NCBI RefSeq assembly: GCF_000024345.1
Contig: NC_013729.1
Location: 7,502,001-7,566,000, forward strand
DNA from: Kribbella flavida DSM 17836
Lineage (GTDB): Bacteria > Actinomycetota > Actinomycetes > Propionibacteriales > Kribbellaceae
Length of the DNA: 64,000 nucleotides
Direction of reading: 5' to 3'
The notes below the pieces were generated by a model. That model worked only from the letters and a program-made list of their open reading frames with translations. It searched no databases and was not told the origin of the DNA. The first letter of the stretch is position 1. Every line of letters starts with the position of its first letter. The translations under genes and the position numbers were made by a program. This document shows positions 42,582 to 51,203 of the stretch, in pieces.

Positions 42582-42671
42582 GTCTCATTGTGGGTTCTGC
42601 TCACTGCGCGCCCGCGCAGCGGAGAGAAATTCGAAACAGCAGCGTCACGCCCGCTTGCTACCGTCCGGCCC

Positions 42672-43121
42672 ATGATCGACGGGGCAGTTCTCCAGCCGGC
42701 CACGGGCACCGACCCCACCGTCGTGGCCCTCACCACCGCCCAGCAGGCCGAACTCGCCGCCCTCTACGGCGACGACCAGCCGCTGGTCGACCCGCACCCC
42801 GACACCGCCTTCACCGTGCTGCACGTCGACGGCGTCCCGGCCGGCTGCATCGGCCTGCAACCCGTCGCCCCCGGCCTCGGCGAGATCAAGCGCCTGTACG
42901 TCGAACCGTCGTTCCGCGGCTGGGGCCTGTCCCACCTGCTGCTCACCCACCTGGAGACCCAGGCCCGCGCCCAGGGCCTGACCACTCTCCGCCTCGAAAC
43001 CGGCACCGAGCAGCACGCCGCCCAAGCCCTCTACATCCACCACGGCTACCACCCCATCCCCGCCTACCCACCCTTCACCGACGAACCAGCCTCCCGCTGC
43101 TTCGCAAAGGACCTCAGCTAG
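42672..43121 (+). CDS. GNAT family N-acetyltransferase
   Basis: 149 residues. GEIKRLYVEPSFRGWGLSHLLL is the acetyl-CoA-binding motif (R/Q-x-x-G-x-G/A variant) and ALYIHHGYHPI the C-terminal motif. Acceptor unknown. ATG 42672 follows TACCGT (42659-42664) by seven bases with no ribosome site, a likely leaderless gene. Confidence 0.85.
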   Translation: MIDGAVLQPATGTDPTVVALTTAQQAELAALYGDDQPLVDPHPDTAFTVLHVDGVPAGCIGLQPVAPGLGEIKRLYVEPSFRGWGLSHLLLTHLETQARAQGLTTLRLETGTEQHAAQALYIHHGYHPIPAYPPFTDEPASRCFAKDLS

Positions 43122-43130
43122 ACCGGGCGG

Positions 43131-43745
43131 TCAGGGCAGGTCGAGGACCAGGTCCGGGCCCTCGCGGTGGAAGCCGAGTTTGCTGAGGTAGGAGGCGGAG
43201 TCGCGCATGCGGCGAGGGGCGAGGACCTGGCGGAAGCCGTGGTCGGTGAAGACGTCGCTGCGGCGGTAGACGAACTCGCCGGGGGTGAAGTCGCGGTACT
43301 CGGGCAGCACGTAGTCGAGCTCGATCTGGGCGCGGCCCTGGCCGGCGTCGTGGGCGAGCACGACGCCGACGGTGCGCTCGCCGCGCTGGACCAGGAACGC
43401 GTACGGGCCGGTCGCGGTGGTGAAGTCGGGGTTGAAGCGGCTGATGTCCTTCGCGTGCGCCGCCAGCACGTGCCGCAGGTAGGTGTCGTCGGCATCGACC
43501 TCGAGCACGGCGTACGCGGCCTCGTCGTGGCGGTGCCGGAGCAGGCGGTAGAGCTGGACGACGTTGATCACCGCGAGCACGGCGTTCATGCCGACCATCG
43601 GCCAGACCTGGATCGCCAGGTTGAAGCCGACCAGCACCACGCAGCCGACCAGGTTCAGCAGCCGGAGTCGCAGGATCCGGGTCTGCAGCAACGACACGAC
43701 GACCAGCGCCGAACCGCCCCAACCGATGATGCTCCACACGTCCAC
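43131..43745 (-). CDS. YgjV-like membrane protein fused to a GNAT-like domain
   Basis: 204 residues. Residues 1-70 form three membrane helices of the YgjV inner-membrane type (MDVWSIIGWGGSALVVVSLL at the start). Residues 80-204 resemble a GNAT acetyltransferase fold with a C-terminal SYLSKLGFHREGP, but the usual acetyl-CoA P-loop is degenerate. A membrane-tethered, perhaps inactive, acetyltransferase is suggested. GTG start with TACTCT six bases upstream (likely leaderless). Confidence 0.7.
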   Translation of the reverse strand: MDVWSIIGWGGSALVVVSLLQTRILRLRLLNLVGCVVLVGFNLAIQVWPMVGMNAVLAVINVVQLYRLLRHRHDEAAYAVLEVDADDTYLRHVLAAHAKDISRFNPDFTTATGPYAFLVQRGERTVGVVLAHDAGQGRAQIELDYVLPEYRDFTPGEFVYRRSDVFTDHGFRQVLAPRRMRDSASYLSKLGFHREGPDLVLDLP

Positions 43746-43797
43746 GGGGTGAGAGTAGACCAGGTCCGCCGGTGGACTGTTCGGCCAGACTGGTGCC

Positions 43798-44616
43798 GTG
43801 ACGGACTACCTCGAGCTGAACGGCGTACCGCTCGATCCGGTGCCGCCGGCGTTGCTCAGAGCCATGGGCTACGGCCACTTCAGCTCGTTGCAGGTTCGCG
43901 GCCGGCGCGTGCACGGGCTTCCGTTCCACGTGGAACGGTTGGACCGGAGCTCGGCCGAGCTGTTCGGCCACGGGCTGCCCGGGGAGCGGTCGCTGCCACT
44001 GGTCAAGAGCGCGGTCGAGCGCAGCGGGCGGCGGGACGCCTCCGTCCGGATCACCGTCTTCAGCCGGCGGACCCCCGAGGTGCTGGCCGGGACTCGGGTC
44101 GAGCCCGACGTGCTGATCACGGTCGGGGCGCCGATCGAGCCGACGGCCGGCGCCCGGCGCTTGCAGTCGGTTGAGCACGAGCGGACTTTGCCGCAGCTGA
44201 AGCACAACGGCACCTTCGACCTGCTGCACCTGGCCCGTCGGGCCCGCCTGGCCGGGTACGACGACGCGCTGTTCACCGATCGCGCCGGCTACGTCTCGGA
44301 GGCGTCGATCTGGAACATCTGCTTCGTCCGCGGCGACCAGCTCGTCTGGCCGGCCGCGGCCGCGCTGCCCGGCATCACCCGGCGGGTGATCGACGAAGGG
44401 CTCGCCCGCCTCGGCGTACCGGCTGAGACGCGTCCGGTGCCGCTGGCCGACGTCACGGCGTACGACGCGGCCTTCCTCACCAACTCGATCGACACCGCGC
44501 TGCCGGTCGCCTCGATCGACGCGCACCGGTACGAGCCGAAGCCCGAGGCGAGGAACCTGCTGATCGCGGCCTACGAACAGCTCGGCGCCGACCCACTCTG
44601 GGGAAACCCGCCCTAG
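43798..44616 (+). CDS. Class IV aminotransferase, aminodeoxychorismate lyase-like
   Basis: 272 residues. The PLP lysine is Lys135 in LPQLKHNGTFD, and EASIWNICF and LPGITRRVI are the phosphate-cup motifs of fold type IV enzymes. Closest by motif are aminodeoxychorismate lyase (folate) and branched-chain or D-amino acid aminotransferases; no pabA/B lies nearby. GTG start with CAGACT six bases upstream. Its TAG stop lies within the left CTAG of the short inserted element. Confidence 0.8.
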   Translation: MTDYLELNGVPLDPVPPALLRAMGYGHFSSLQVRGRRVHGLPFHVERLDRSSAELFGHGLPGERSLPLVKSAVERSGRRDASVRITVFSRRTPEVLAGTRVEPDVLITVGAPIEPTAGARRLQSVEHERTLPQLKHNGTFDLLHLARRARLAGYDDALFTDRAGYVSEASIWNICFVRGDQLVWPAAAALPGITRRVIDEGLARLGVPAETRPVPLADVTAYDAAFLTNSIDTALPVASIDAHRYEPKPEARNLLIAAYEQLGADPLWGNPP

Positions 44617-44719
44617 GGCGGGTTGATTAACTCCCTGCAGTCGCGAGCAGGTGCCCGGTGCGGTGGCGAGGTGCGTGCCGGGTGCCGCGCAGCACGCAGG
44701 GAGTATCAACACGCCCTAG
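44613..44719. mobile_element. MITE-like CTAG-bounded inverted-repeat element, short form (107 bp)
   Basis: Begins CTAGGGCGGGTTGATTAA; the opposite end read in reverse begins CTAGGGCGTGTTGATACT, giving roughly 24 bp inverted ends that continue as ACTCCCTGC. It matches the outer parts of 19138-19305 but lacks that copy's internal 60 bp hairpin module. Non-coding. Both neighbours are convergent and each uses the terminal TAG as its stop codon. Confidence 0.75.
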
Positions 44720-45495
44720 TTGCCACCGCCGCCCCCGCCGCCGTCACCGCCACCGCCACCTCCGTCGAAGCCGCCACCTCCGTCGATGCCGCCGCCGTGG
44801 TCGGCGCCCCCGTGACCGTAGAAGTCCCCCCAGCCGCCGACCGCTCCGGTCTGCGCGTCGAAGCCGGCGAGCGGGATGTAGCTCGCGCCGGCGCCCAGCG
44901 CGAAGTAGCCCTGCCCGTACGGCGCGACCGCCGCGCCGGCTTCCCAGTACGGGACCCGCCGGCTGCCGTACCGCACGTACCGGACCTCGGGCTGCTGACC
45001 CGCGCGCACCCGAGCCGCGTCCTGGGCGCAGGCCGGCACGGTCCGGGTGCCGAACTTCGGCTGCGTCCACACCACGTCGACGGTCGACGGGCCGTGCTGG
45101 GGATTGAAGAAGCACGGCACCCGGCGCTCCGGCACCGGCTGACCCGCGACCCGGGCCTGGACGCAGACGATCGCGTACCGCCCGGTCGCCAGCGCGTCGG
45201 TCACCGCGCTGATGCCTTCGGCCGACCGGATCTCCTTCGCCGCCCGCTGCGCCGCCTCGTACGAGTCCAGCGCGACCTGGAAGTCGACCCGCGCGTCGGC
45301 GTCCAGCTCGCGGCCGGTCACCCGGGCGTCCAGCCGGCTCAGCTCCTCGCCGAGCAGCGTGATGTCCTCGTCCGCGAGCTGCCGGATCTGCTCCAGCTCC
45401 TCGGCATCACCGCGCCGCGCCGCGCGCCGGTCCCACAGGTACCGCCCGGCCAGGGCAACTCCTCCGCCGCCGAGGGCGGCCAGCAACCACTCCAT
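44716..45495 (-). CDS. Membrane-anchored protein with glycine-rich C-terminus
   Basis: 259 residues. One N-terminal membrane helix (about 3-18) is followed by a coiled-coil stretch (30-100), a globular part with four cysteines (IVCVQ, VPCFF, PACAQ and others) and a 45-residue tail of glycine with a few Asp/His. No family recognised, though the layout resembles TPM-adjacent actinobacterial membrane proteins. ATG 45495 follows TAAATT by six bases (likely leaderless), with DnaA-box-like sites just upstream. Its stop is the terminal TAG of the short element. Confidence 0.65.
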   Translation of the reverse strand: MEWLLAALGGGGVALAGRYLWDRRAARRGDAEELEQIRQLADEDITLLGEELSRLDARVTGRELDADARVDFQVALDSYEAAQRAAKEIRSAEGISAVTDALATGRYAIVCVQARVAGQPVPERRVPCFFNPQHGPSTVDVVWTQPKFGTRTVPACAQDAARVRAGQQPEVRYVRYGSRRVPYWEAGAAVAPYGQGYFALGAGASYIPLAGFDAQTGAVGGWGDFYGHGGADHGGGIDGGGGFDGGGGGGDGGGGGGGN

Positions 45496-45513
45496 CCACA
45501 GAATTTAGCCTCC

Positions 45514-45534
45514 TGTGGACAATACTGTGTACAA
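45514..45534 (-). other. Paired DnaA-box-like sites
   Basis: TGTGGACAA (45514-45522) is a perfect DnaA box on the minus strand, and TGTGTACAA (45526-45534) is a one-mismatch box in the same orientation 12 bp away. They sit in the 40 bp gap upstream of the 45495 gene and just past the cca stop. Confidence 0.5.
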
Positions 45535-45535
45535 C

Positions 45536-47002
45536 TCAGCCGCGCGCGTTCCACCAGTCGAGCAGTTCGGCCCGGGCGCGCTGCTCGCCGAGCGGTCCCT
45601 GGTCCATCCGCAGCTCCATCAGGAACTTGTACGCCTCGCCGACCTTGCGCCCGGGCCCGATCCCCAGAATCTCCATGATCTGGTTGCCGTCCAGGTCCGG
45701 CCGCATCGCGTCCAGCTCTTCCTGCTCCTGCAGCCGGGCGATCCGCTGCTCCAGATCGTCGTACGCCGCCCGCAGCGCGTCGGCCTTCCGCCGGTTCCGG
45801 GTGGTCGAGTCGGCCCGGGTGAGCACGTGCAGCCGGGTCAGCAGCGGACCGGCGTCGCGCACGTAGCGGCGAACCGCGGAGTCGGTCCACTCGCCGGTGC
45901 CGTACCCGTGGAACCGCAGGTGCAGCTCGACCAGCTTGCCGACCTGGTCGATCTGCTCGTTGCTGAACCGCAGCGCCTTCATCCGCTTGCGGGCCAGCTT
46001 CGCGCCGACCACGTCGTGGTGGTGGAAGGTGACCTTGCCGTCGCCTTCGAACTTGCGCGTCCTCGGTTTGCCGATGTCGTGGATCAGCGCGGCGAACCGG
46101 ACCACGAAGTCCGGCAGCTCGACCTCCTCGCCGAGCCGCGGCTCCAGGTCGATCGCCTGGTCCAGCACGGTCAGCGAGTGCTGGTAGACGTCCTTGTGCC
46201 GGTGGTGCTCGTCCAGCTCCAGCCGGAGCGCGGGCAGCTCGGGCAGCACGTGGTCGGCCAGTCCGGTCGAGACCAGCAGGTCCAGACCGATCCTTGGGTA
46301 CGGCGCGCAGACCAGCTTGACCAGCTCGTCGCGGACCCGCTCGGCGGACACGATCGTGATCCGCTCGGCCATCGCGGTCATCGCGGCCACCACCGCCGGG
46401 TCCGGCGTGAAGGCCAGCTGGGCGGCGAACCGGGCCGCGCGCATCATCCGCAGCGGGTCGTCGGAGAACGAGTCCTCCGGGGAGCCCGGGGTCCGGATCG
46501 CCTTGTTCGCGACGTCCTCGAGGCCGCCGTACGGGTCGACGAACCGGTGGGACGGCAGCAGCACCGCCATCGCGTTCATCGCGAAGTCGCGCCGGGCCAG
46601 GTCCGCCTCGAGCGTGTCGCCGTAGGCCACCTCCGGCTTGCGCGAGGTGGGATCGTAGGACTCGGACCGATAGGTGGTGATCTCCAGGACCCAGTCGCCC
46701 TTGCGGCAGCCGATCGTGCCGAAGTCCTTGCCGATGTCCCAGACGTGGTCGGCCCAGCCGGTCAGCAGTCGCTGGACGTCGTCGGGCCGCGCCGAGGTGG
46801 CGAAGTCGAGATCCTTGCTCCCCCGACCGAGCAGAATGTCCCTGACCGGACCCCCGACCAGGGCGATCTCGTGGCCGGCCCGGTCGAACCGGGCACCGAG
46901 CTCGTCGACCACCGGGGCGATCTTCAGCAACGACTGGACACCTTGCCGCTGGACGGCGGACAACGATCCGGGAGAGGCCGAGTGGTCGGGAGTAGGAGAC
47001 AC
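45536..47002 (-). CDS. cca: CCA tRNA nucleotidyltransferase
   Basis: 488 residues. The class II nucleotidyltransferase head is clear (GGPVRDILLGRGSKDLDFAT), followed by the arm, a tRNA-binding part and an HD domain (ALIHDIGKPRTR). It adds or repairs the 3' CCA end of tRNA. The actinobacterial form with the HD domain is also annotated pcnA. GTG start with TAACCT eight bases upstream on the minus strand, in a 24 bp gap shared with the divergent DUF6049-type gene. This is the expected neighbour of the murJ block. Confidence 0.95.
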   Translation of the reverse strand: MSPTPDHSASPGSLSAVQRQGVQSLLKIAPVVDELGARFDRAGHEIALVGGPVRDILLGRGSKDLDFATSARPDDVQRLLTGWADHVWDIGKDFGTIGCRKGDWVLEITTYRSESYDPTSRKPEVAYGDTLEADLARRDFAMNAMAVLLPSHRFVDPYGGLEDVANKAIRTPGSPEDSFSDDPLRMMRAARFAAQLAFTPDPAVVAAMTAMAERITIVSAERVRDELVKLVCAPYPRIGLDLLVSTGLADHVLPELPALRLELDEHHRHKDVYQHSLTVLDQAIDLEPRLGEEVELPDFVVRFAALIHDIGKPRTRKFEGDGKVTFHHHDVVGAKLARKRMKALRFSNEQIDQVGKLVELHLRFHGYGTGEWTDSAVRRYVRDAGPLLTRLHVLTRADSTTRNRRKADALRAAYDDLEQRIARLQEQEELDAMRPDLDGNQIMEILGIGPGRKVGEAYKFLMELRMDQGPLGEQRARAELLDWWNARG

Positions 47003-47026
47003 AGGGAACTAGGTTACGGTGACGGC
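47003..47026. promoter_or_regulatory. Minimal divergent leaderless promoter with overlapping -10 boxes
   Basis: 24 bp lie between the GTG of cca and the GTG of the DUF6049-type gene. The plus strand has TACGGT (47015-47020), six bases before GTG 47027. The minus strand has TAACCT (47016-47011), eight bases before GTG 47002. The boxes overlap by two base pairs. Confidence 0.6.
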
Positions 47027-49357
47027 GTGTTCAGACGGCGACTGAGGCTCTGCGCGAGCGTGGGCGCGGGCCTGGTGATCGCTGCCTCGGCGGCGGCCCA
47101 GCCCGTCCCGGCGGCGGTCGCGAGCCCCTCGGCCGAGGAGAACCCGGTGGTCTCGGTGACCATCGACTCCTTCCTTCCGGCCGCCCCGAAACCGGGTGAC
47201 CAGGTGGTGCTCACGGGCCGGATCACGAACACCAGCAGCACCACCTTCGGCAAGGCGCAGGCCGGAGTCTGCATCGGCCGCGACCGGCTCACCACCCGGG
47301 CCCAGCTGGCCACGATCCCGACCGAGGCGAACGAGCCGATCCAGCAGCGCAACGACTGCGTCGGGCTGGCCAACTCCAACTCACCCAGCTTCCAGGAGTT
47401 CGGCACGCTGGCGCCGAAGGCCTCGGTCCGGTTCCGGCTGGTCGTCCCGTGGCGGGACTGGGGCATCGGCCCGGAGCCGGGGGTCTACACCGTCGGCGTC
47501 CGGTTCCGCGGCGACACCAGCCCGAGCGACCGGCTCTCGGCCGGCCTGTCCCGCACCCTGATGCCGGTGGTCAGCGCCCAGCCGATGCCGCGCAAGGTGA
47601 ACACCGCCCTGGTGATCCCGCTGCGGCACCGCCCCACCCTGCTGACCGGCGACCGGTTCGCGAACGAGTCGCTGGCCGACTCCCTCGCCCCGACCGGCGA
47701 ACTCGGCCGGCTGCTCGCGCTCGGCCGGAGCCGCAAGGTCACCTGGCTGGTCGACCCGGCGATGATCGACGAGGTCAAGCGGATGGCCGCCGGCTACCGC
47801 GTCCACGTCGACCAGCAGATCCGCCCGGGCAAGGGCCAGAAGACCGCCGCTGGCTGGCTCAGCGCCTTCACCGCCAGCCGCGCGAAGAACCCGGTGGTCC
47901 TGCTCCCGTACGGCGACCCGGACGTCGGAAGCCTGATCGACGCGGGCGGCGGCCTGCGCGAGCTGGTCTCGCAGTCCCGGACGGCGACCGAGCAGTTCAA
48001 CCTCGGCGGCCCGCAGCTGTTCCAGTCCGGCCTCTGGCTGGACAACGGCTCGGCCAGCAGCCGCAACCTCGCCGCCGGTTCGACCGGGTACGCCGGTGCG
48101 AAGGCCGACGACGTGAACCTGGTGCCCAGCTCCTCCTGGTCCGCCGACACCCGGCCGACGCTCTCGCCGTCGCCGGTCTACAACGTGCTCACGCCCGAGG
48201 GCCCGGTGAAGAGCGTGCGGACCGTGATCGCCGACTCCGCGCTGACCGCGGGCGGCCCCGACCCGGCGACCGCGAACAGCCCGATCCAGGTGCGGCAGCG
48301 GTTCGCGGCGGAGACGGCGCTGCTCGCCGCCACCGGCAAGGGCGCCATCACCGTCGTCGCGGTGCCACCGCGCGGCTGGTCCGAGGACGGGCTGGCCACC
48401 ACCGCGCTGGCCGAGGGCCTGTCGCTGCCGTGGACCGCCCCGGTCGGTCTGGACACGCTCTACCGCAGCAACCCGGCGAACCCGCTGCCGAAGCCGGCGC
48501 TGACCAAGGGTCCCAACGTCCCGCGCTCGACGCCCGGCCTGGCTCCCAACCAGCTCCAGCAGATCAAGTCGCTCAGCGACGCGCTCCGGACCTACGTGTC
48601 GCTGCTGAACAACCCCGACCAGGCCGACGAGAACCTGCGCCGCGCGCTGCTGCGGTCCGCCTCGACCGGCTGGCGCGCGTTCCCCGACGACGCGCAGGAG
48701 TTCGCGTCGTACGAGCTGAGTTTGATCAACGGCCAGCTCGGCAAGGTGCACCTGGTCACGAACTCCAGCGGCGGCAAGGGCGGGCACCGTGAGATCAAGG
48801 TGAACCTGTCCGGCAGCAAGGGCACCTTCCCGCTGACCATCGCCAACGAGCTGAACGTCTCGGTCCGGGTCGGCGTCGTGGTCACCTCGGCGAACCGGAG
48901 CGACCTGCGGATCGAGCCGCTGCAGACCCGGGTGCTGCCGCCCGGTCAGAAAGCGACGTACCAGATCAACGCGAGCGCTGAGCAGAACGGCCTGATCCGG
49001 GCCGACGCGCAGGTCGTCTCGTCCCAGGACCTGCCGGTCGGCAGCTCCCAGGAACTGCTGATCCAGGCCGCGCAGTACGGCAGCGTCGGCTGGATCCTGG
49101 TGGGCTCCGCGGTCGCGCTGCTGTTCGGCACCTCGGCGGTCCGGATCTACCGCCGGGTGCGGTCGGAGCGGCGCAACCCCACGCCGGAGACCGGCGAAGA
49201 CCCGCTGCACCCGGCGCCGATCGACCCCGCGGTGCTGAACGCCGGGCCCGCCGACGACGGCCCGCACCCGGACGAGCCGAACCCGCTGACCGCCGGCGAG
49301 CCGCTGCGCGTCACACCCGACAGTCTGAAAGAGGGAGTCGGGACGAAGGATGGCTGA
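47027..49357 (+). CDS. DUF6049-type envelope protein (Rv3909-like)
   Basis: 776 residues. The signal peptide starts FRRRLRLCASVGAG; the large outside domain contains a polysaccharide-deacetylase-like first half (VIPLRHRPTLL) and a beta-rich second half; one C-terminal membrane helix (GWILVGSAVALLFGT) ends in a charged cytoplasmic tail. Homologues lie just upstream of murJ in mycobacteria and Streptomyces; the function is unknown but the conserved position points to the envelope. The GTG start is leaderless by layout, and the 3' end overlaps murJ by 8 bp. Confidence 0.85.
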   Translation: MFRRRLRLCASVGAGLVIAASAAAQPVPAAVASPSAEENPVVSVTIDSFLPAAPKPGDQVVLTGRITNTSSTTFGKAQAGVCIGRDRLTTRAQLATIPTEANEPIQQRNDCVGLANSNSPSFQEFGTLAPKASVRFRLVVPWRDWGIGPEPGVYTVGVRFRGDTSPSDRLSAGLSRTLMPVVSAQPMPRKVNTALVIPLRHRPTLLTGDRFANESLADSLAPTGELGRLLALGRSRKVTWLVDPAMIDEVKRMAAGYRVHVDQQIRPGKGQKTAAGWLSAFTASRAKNPVVLLPYGDPDVGSLIDAGGGLRELVSQSRTATEQFNLGGPQLFQSGLWLDNGSASSRNLAAGSTGYAGAKADDVNLVPSSSWSADTRPTLSPSPVYNVLTPEGPVKSVRTVIADSALTAGGPDPATANSPIQVRQRFAAETALLAATGKGAITVVAVPPRGWSEDGLATTALAEGLSLPWTAPVGLDTLYRSNPANPLPKPALTKGPNVPRSTPGLAPNQLQQIKSLSDALRTYVSLLNNPDQADENLRRALLRSASTGWRAFPDDAQEFASYELSLINGQLGKVHLVTNSSGGKGGHREIKVNLSGSKGTFPLTIANELNVSVRVGVVVTSANRSDLRIEPLQTRVLPPGQKATYQINASAEQNGLIRADAQVVSSQDLPVGSSQELLIQAAQYGSVGWILVGSAVALLFGTSAVRIYRRVRSERRNPTPETGEDPLHPAPIDPAVLNAGPADDGPHPDEPNPLTAGEPLRVTPDSLKEGVGTKDG

Positions 49358-51005
49358 CCGCACCCTGCGCTCCGCGGCGGTGATGGCAGCCGGAACGGTG
49401 CTGTCCCGCCTGCTCGGATTCGTCCGCATCGCCCTGCTCGCGGCCGCCATCGGCACCGCGCTGCGCGGCGACATCTTCACCGCGGCCAACACCATCCCGA
49501 ACAGCCTCTACATCCTGCTCGCCGGCGGCGTCTTCAACACCGTGCTGGTGCCGCAACTGGTCCGGGCGATCAAGAACCACGAGGACGGCGGGCAGGACTT
49601 CACCAACCGGCTGCTCACCTTCGGCTTCGTGGTGCTCGCGGTGGTCACCGTCGGCTGCGTGCTGCTGGCGCCGCAGATCGCCGGGCTCTACCTGCCGGAC
49701 GAGCTGCACGAGCCGTCCCGGGCCGCCGAGCGTGCCTCGATGATCATGTTCGTCCAGCTGTGCCTGCCGCAGATCTTCTTCTACGGCGCGTTCGTGCTGG
49801 TCGGCCAGGTGCTGAACGCCCGGCGCCGGTTCGGCCCGATGATGTGGGCACCGATCGCGAACAACCTGGTCGCCTGCGCGGCGATCGTGGTCTTCCTGCT
49901 GATCTACCGGACCGGCGACAACCCGGCGACGTACAGCACCAACGAGGAGCTGCTGCTCGGTCTGGGGCACACCGTTGGGATCGCGGTTCAGCTGCTGGTC
50001 CTGCTGCCCTACCTGCGGGCCAGCGGTCACCACTACCGGCCCAAGTTCGGTCTGCGCGGCACCGGCCTCGGCCGGACCGCGAAGCTGGGGCTGTGGACGG
50101 TGCTGTTCGTCGCGGTGAACCAGGTGACGCTGGTGGTCGTCACCAACCTCGCGATCGCCGGCAGCGCGTCGCCCGACCCGGGTGCGAAGGCCGGTCTGTT
50201 CGCGTACAGCACGGCGATGCTGATCATCCTGGTCCCGCACGGCATCGTCACGGTGTCGCTGGCGACGGCCGCGATGCCGCAGCTGTCGTCGCTGGCGGCC
50301 GACGGCGACGTGACCGAGGTGGCCCGGCTGTCCGCGCAGTCGATCCGGCAGGCGCTGGCGATCGTCGTACCGGCCGCGGCGGCGATGGTCGCGTTCGCCT
50401 ACCCGATCGTCACGGTGATCGCGGGCTACGGCTCCGGCAAGAACAACCTGTCACTGATGGCGTACACGCTGATGGCGCTGGCGCTGGGGCTGGTCCCGTT
50501 CACCGTGCAGTACTTCCAGCTGCGCTCCTTCTACGCCTTCGAGGACACCCGGACACCGTTCTTCCTCCAGTGCGCGATCGCCGCGCTCAACATCACCGCG
50601 GCGCTGGTCGGGGTGCGGGTGCTGCTCGACGAGGAACACCTCCGGTTCAGCGGTGTCGCGCTGGGGGCGGCGTACTCGCTCACGTATCTCTTCGCCGTGC
50701 TGCTGTCGCGGCGGGCGCTGGCCCGGAAGGTGCCCCGGGTGCACGGCGCCGGCGTGGGCCTGCCGCTGCTGGCGATGATCATCGCCGCGGTGGTCGGTGC
50801 CGGGCTGGGCCGGATCGTGCTGTCGCTGGTGAACGCGCAACTGGACTGGAGCGGGCCGGTCGCCGCCGTGCTCCAGCTCGGCATCGGCGCCGTCGTGATG
50901 CTGCCGGTGTACGTCGGGCTGGCCCGGGTGCTGCGCATCCACGAGGTCACCGACGTGGTGTCCATGGTCACAGCGAAGCTGCCCGGCCGGCGCCGCCGAT
51001 CCTGA
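49350..51005 (+). CDS. murJ: Lipid II flippase MurJ (MviN family)
   Basis: 551 residues with 14 predicted helices. The MurJ/MviN N-terminus is recognisable (TVLSRLLGFVRIALLAAAIG, then ANTIPNSLYILLAGG) as is the mid-protein FAFYGAFVL-like region (QIFFYGAFVLVGQVLNARRRFG). It moves lipid II across the membrane for peptidoglycan synthesis. In mycobacteria MurJ carries a C-terminal pseudokinase domain; here that part is a separate gene at 51204. The ATG overlaps the DUF6049-type gene by 8 bp. Confidence 0.93.
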   Translation: MADRTLRSAAVMAAGTVLSRLLGFVRIALLAAAIGTALRGDIFTAANTIPNSLYILLAGGVFNTVLVPQLVRAIKNHEDGGQDFTNRLLTFGFVVLAVVTVGCVLLAPQIAGLYLPDELHEPSRAAERASMIMFVQLCLPQIFFYGAFVLVGQVLNARRRFGPMMWAPIANNLVACAAIVVFLLIYRTGDNPATYSTNEELLLGLGHTVGIAVQLLVLLPYLRASGHHYRPKFGLRGTGLGRTAKLGLWTVLFVAVNQVTLVVVTNLAIAGSASPDPGAKAGLFAYSTAMLIILVPHGIVTVSLATAAMPQLSSLAADGDVTEVARLSAQSIRQALAIVVPAAAAMVAFAYPIVTVIAGYGSGKNNLSLMAYTLMALALGLVPFTVQYFQLRSFYAFEDTRTPFFLQCAIAALNITAALVGVRVLLDEEHLRFSGVALGAAYSLTYLFAVLLSRRALARKVPRVHGAGVGLPLLAMIIAAVVGAGLGRIVLSLVNAQLDWSGPVAAVLQLGIGAVVMLPVYVGLARVLRIHEVTDVVSMVTAKLPGRRRRS

Positions 51006-51203
51006 TCCACCGCCGCTTGTGCACTCGTACCCACGATCCGGTGATGGTGACTGGGGCACCGCCGAAGGTGCCGGACGTTTCTTGACGAGGCACTAGCATG
51101 GGGGCTGCGATCGGACCGGCAACCGCTCGCGACCGGGTTCGCCACGCGCGGATCCGGAGCGGGACGCAGGCCGACCAGTGCATCGAGGAGGGCGAGAGAC
51201 ACC

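Noticed and set aside
45496..45535. Replication origin
   Set aside because: Only two DnaA-like boxes, no AT-rich unwinding region and no dnaA/dnaN neighbours in the window.
45515..47026. In-frame upstream extension of the DUF6049-type gene by 504 codons
   Set aside because: It lies antisense to cca, has shadow composition, and a signal peptide begins exactly at GTG 47027.
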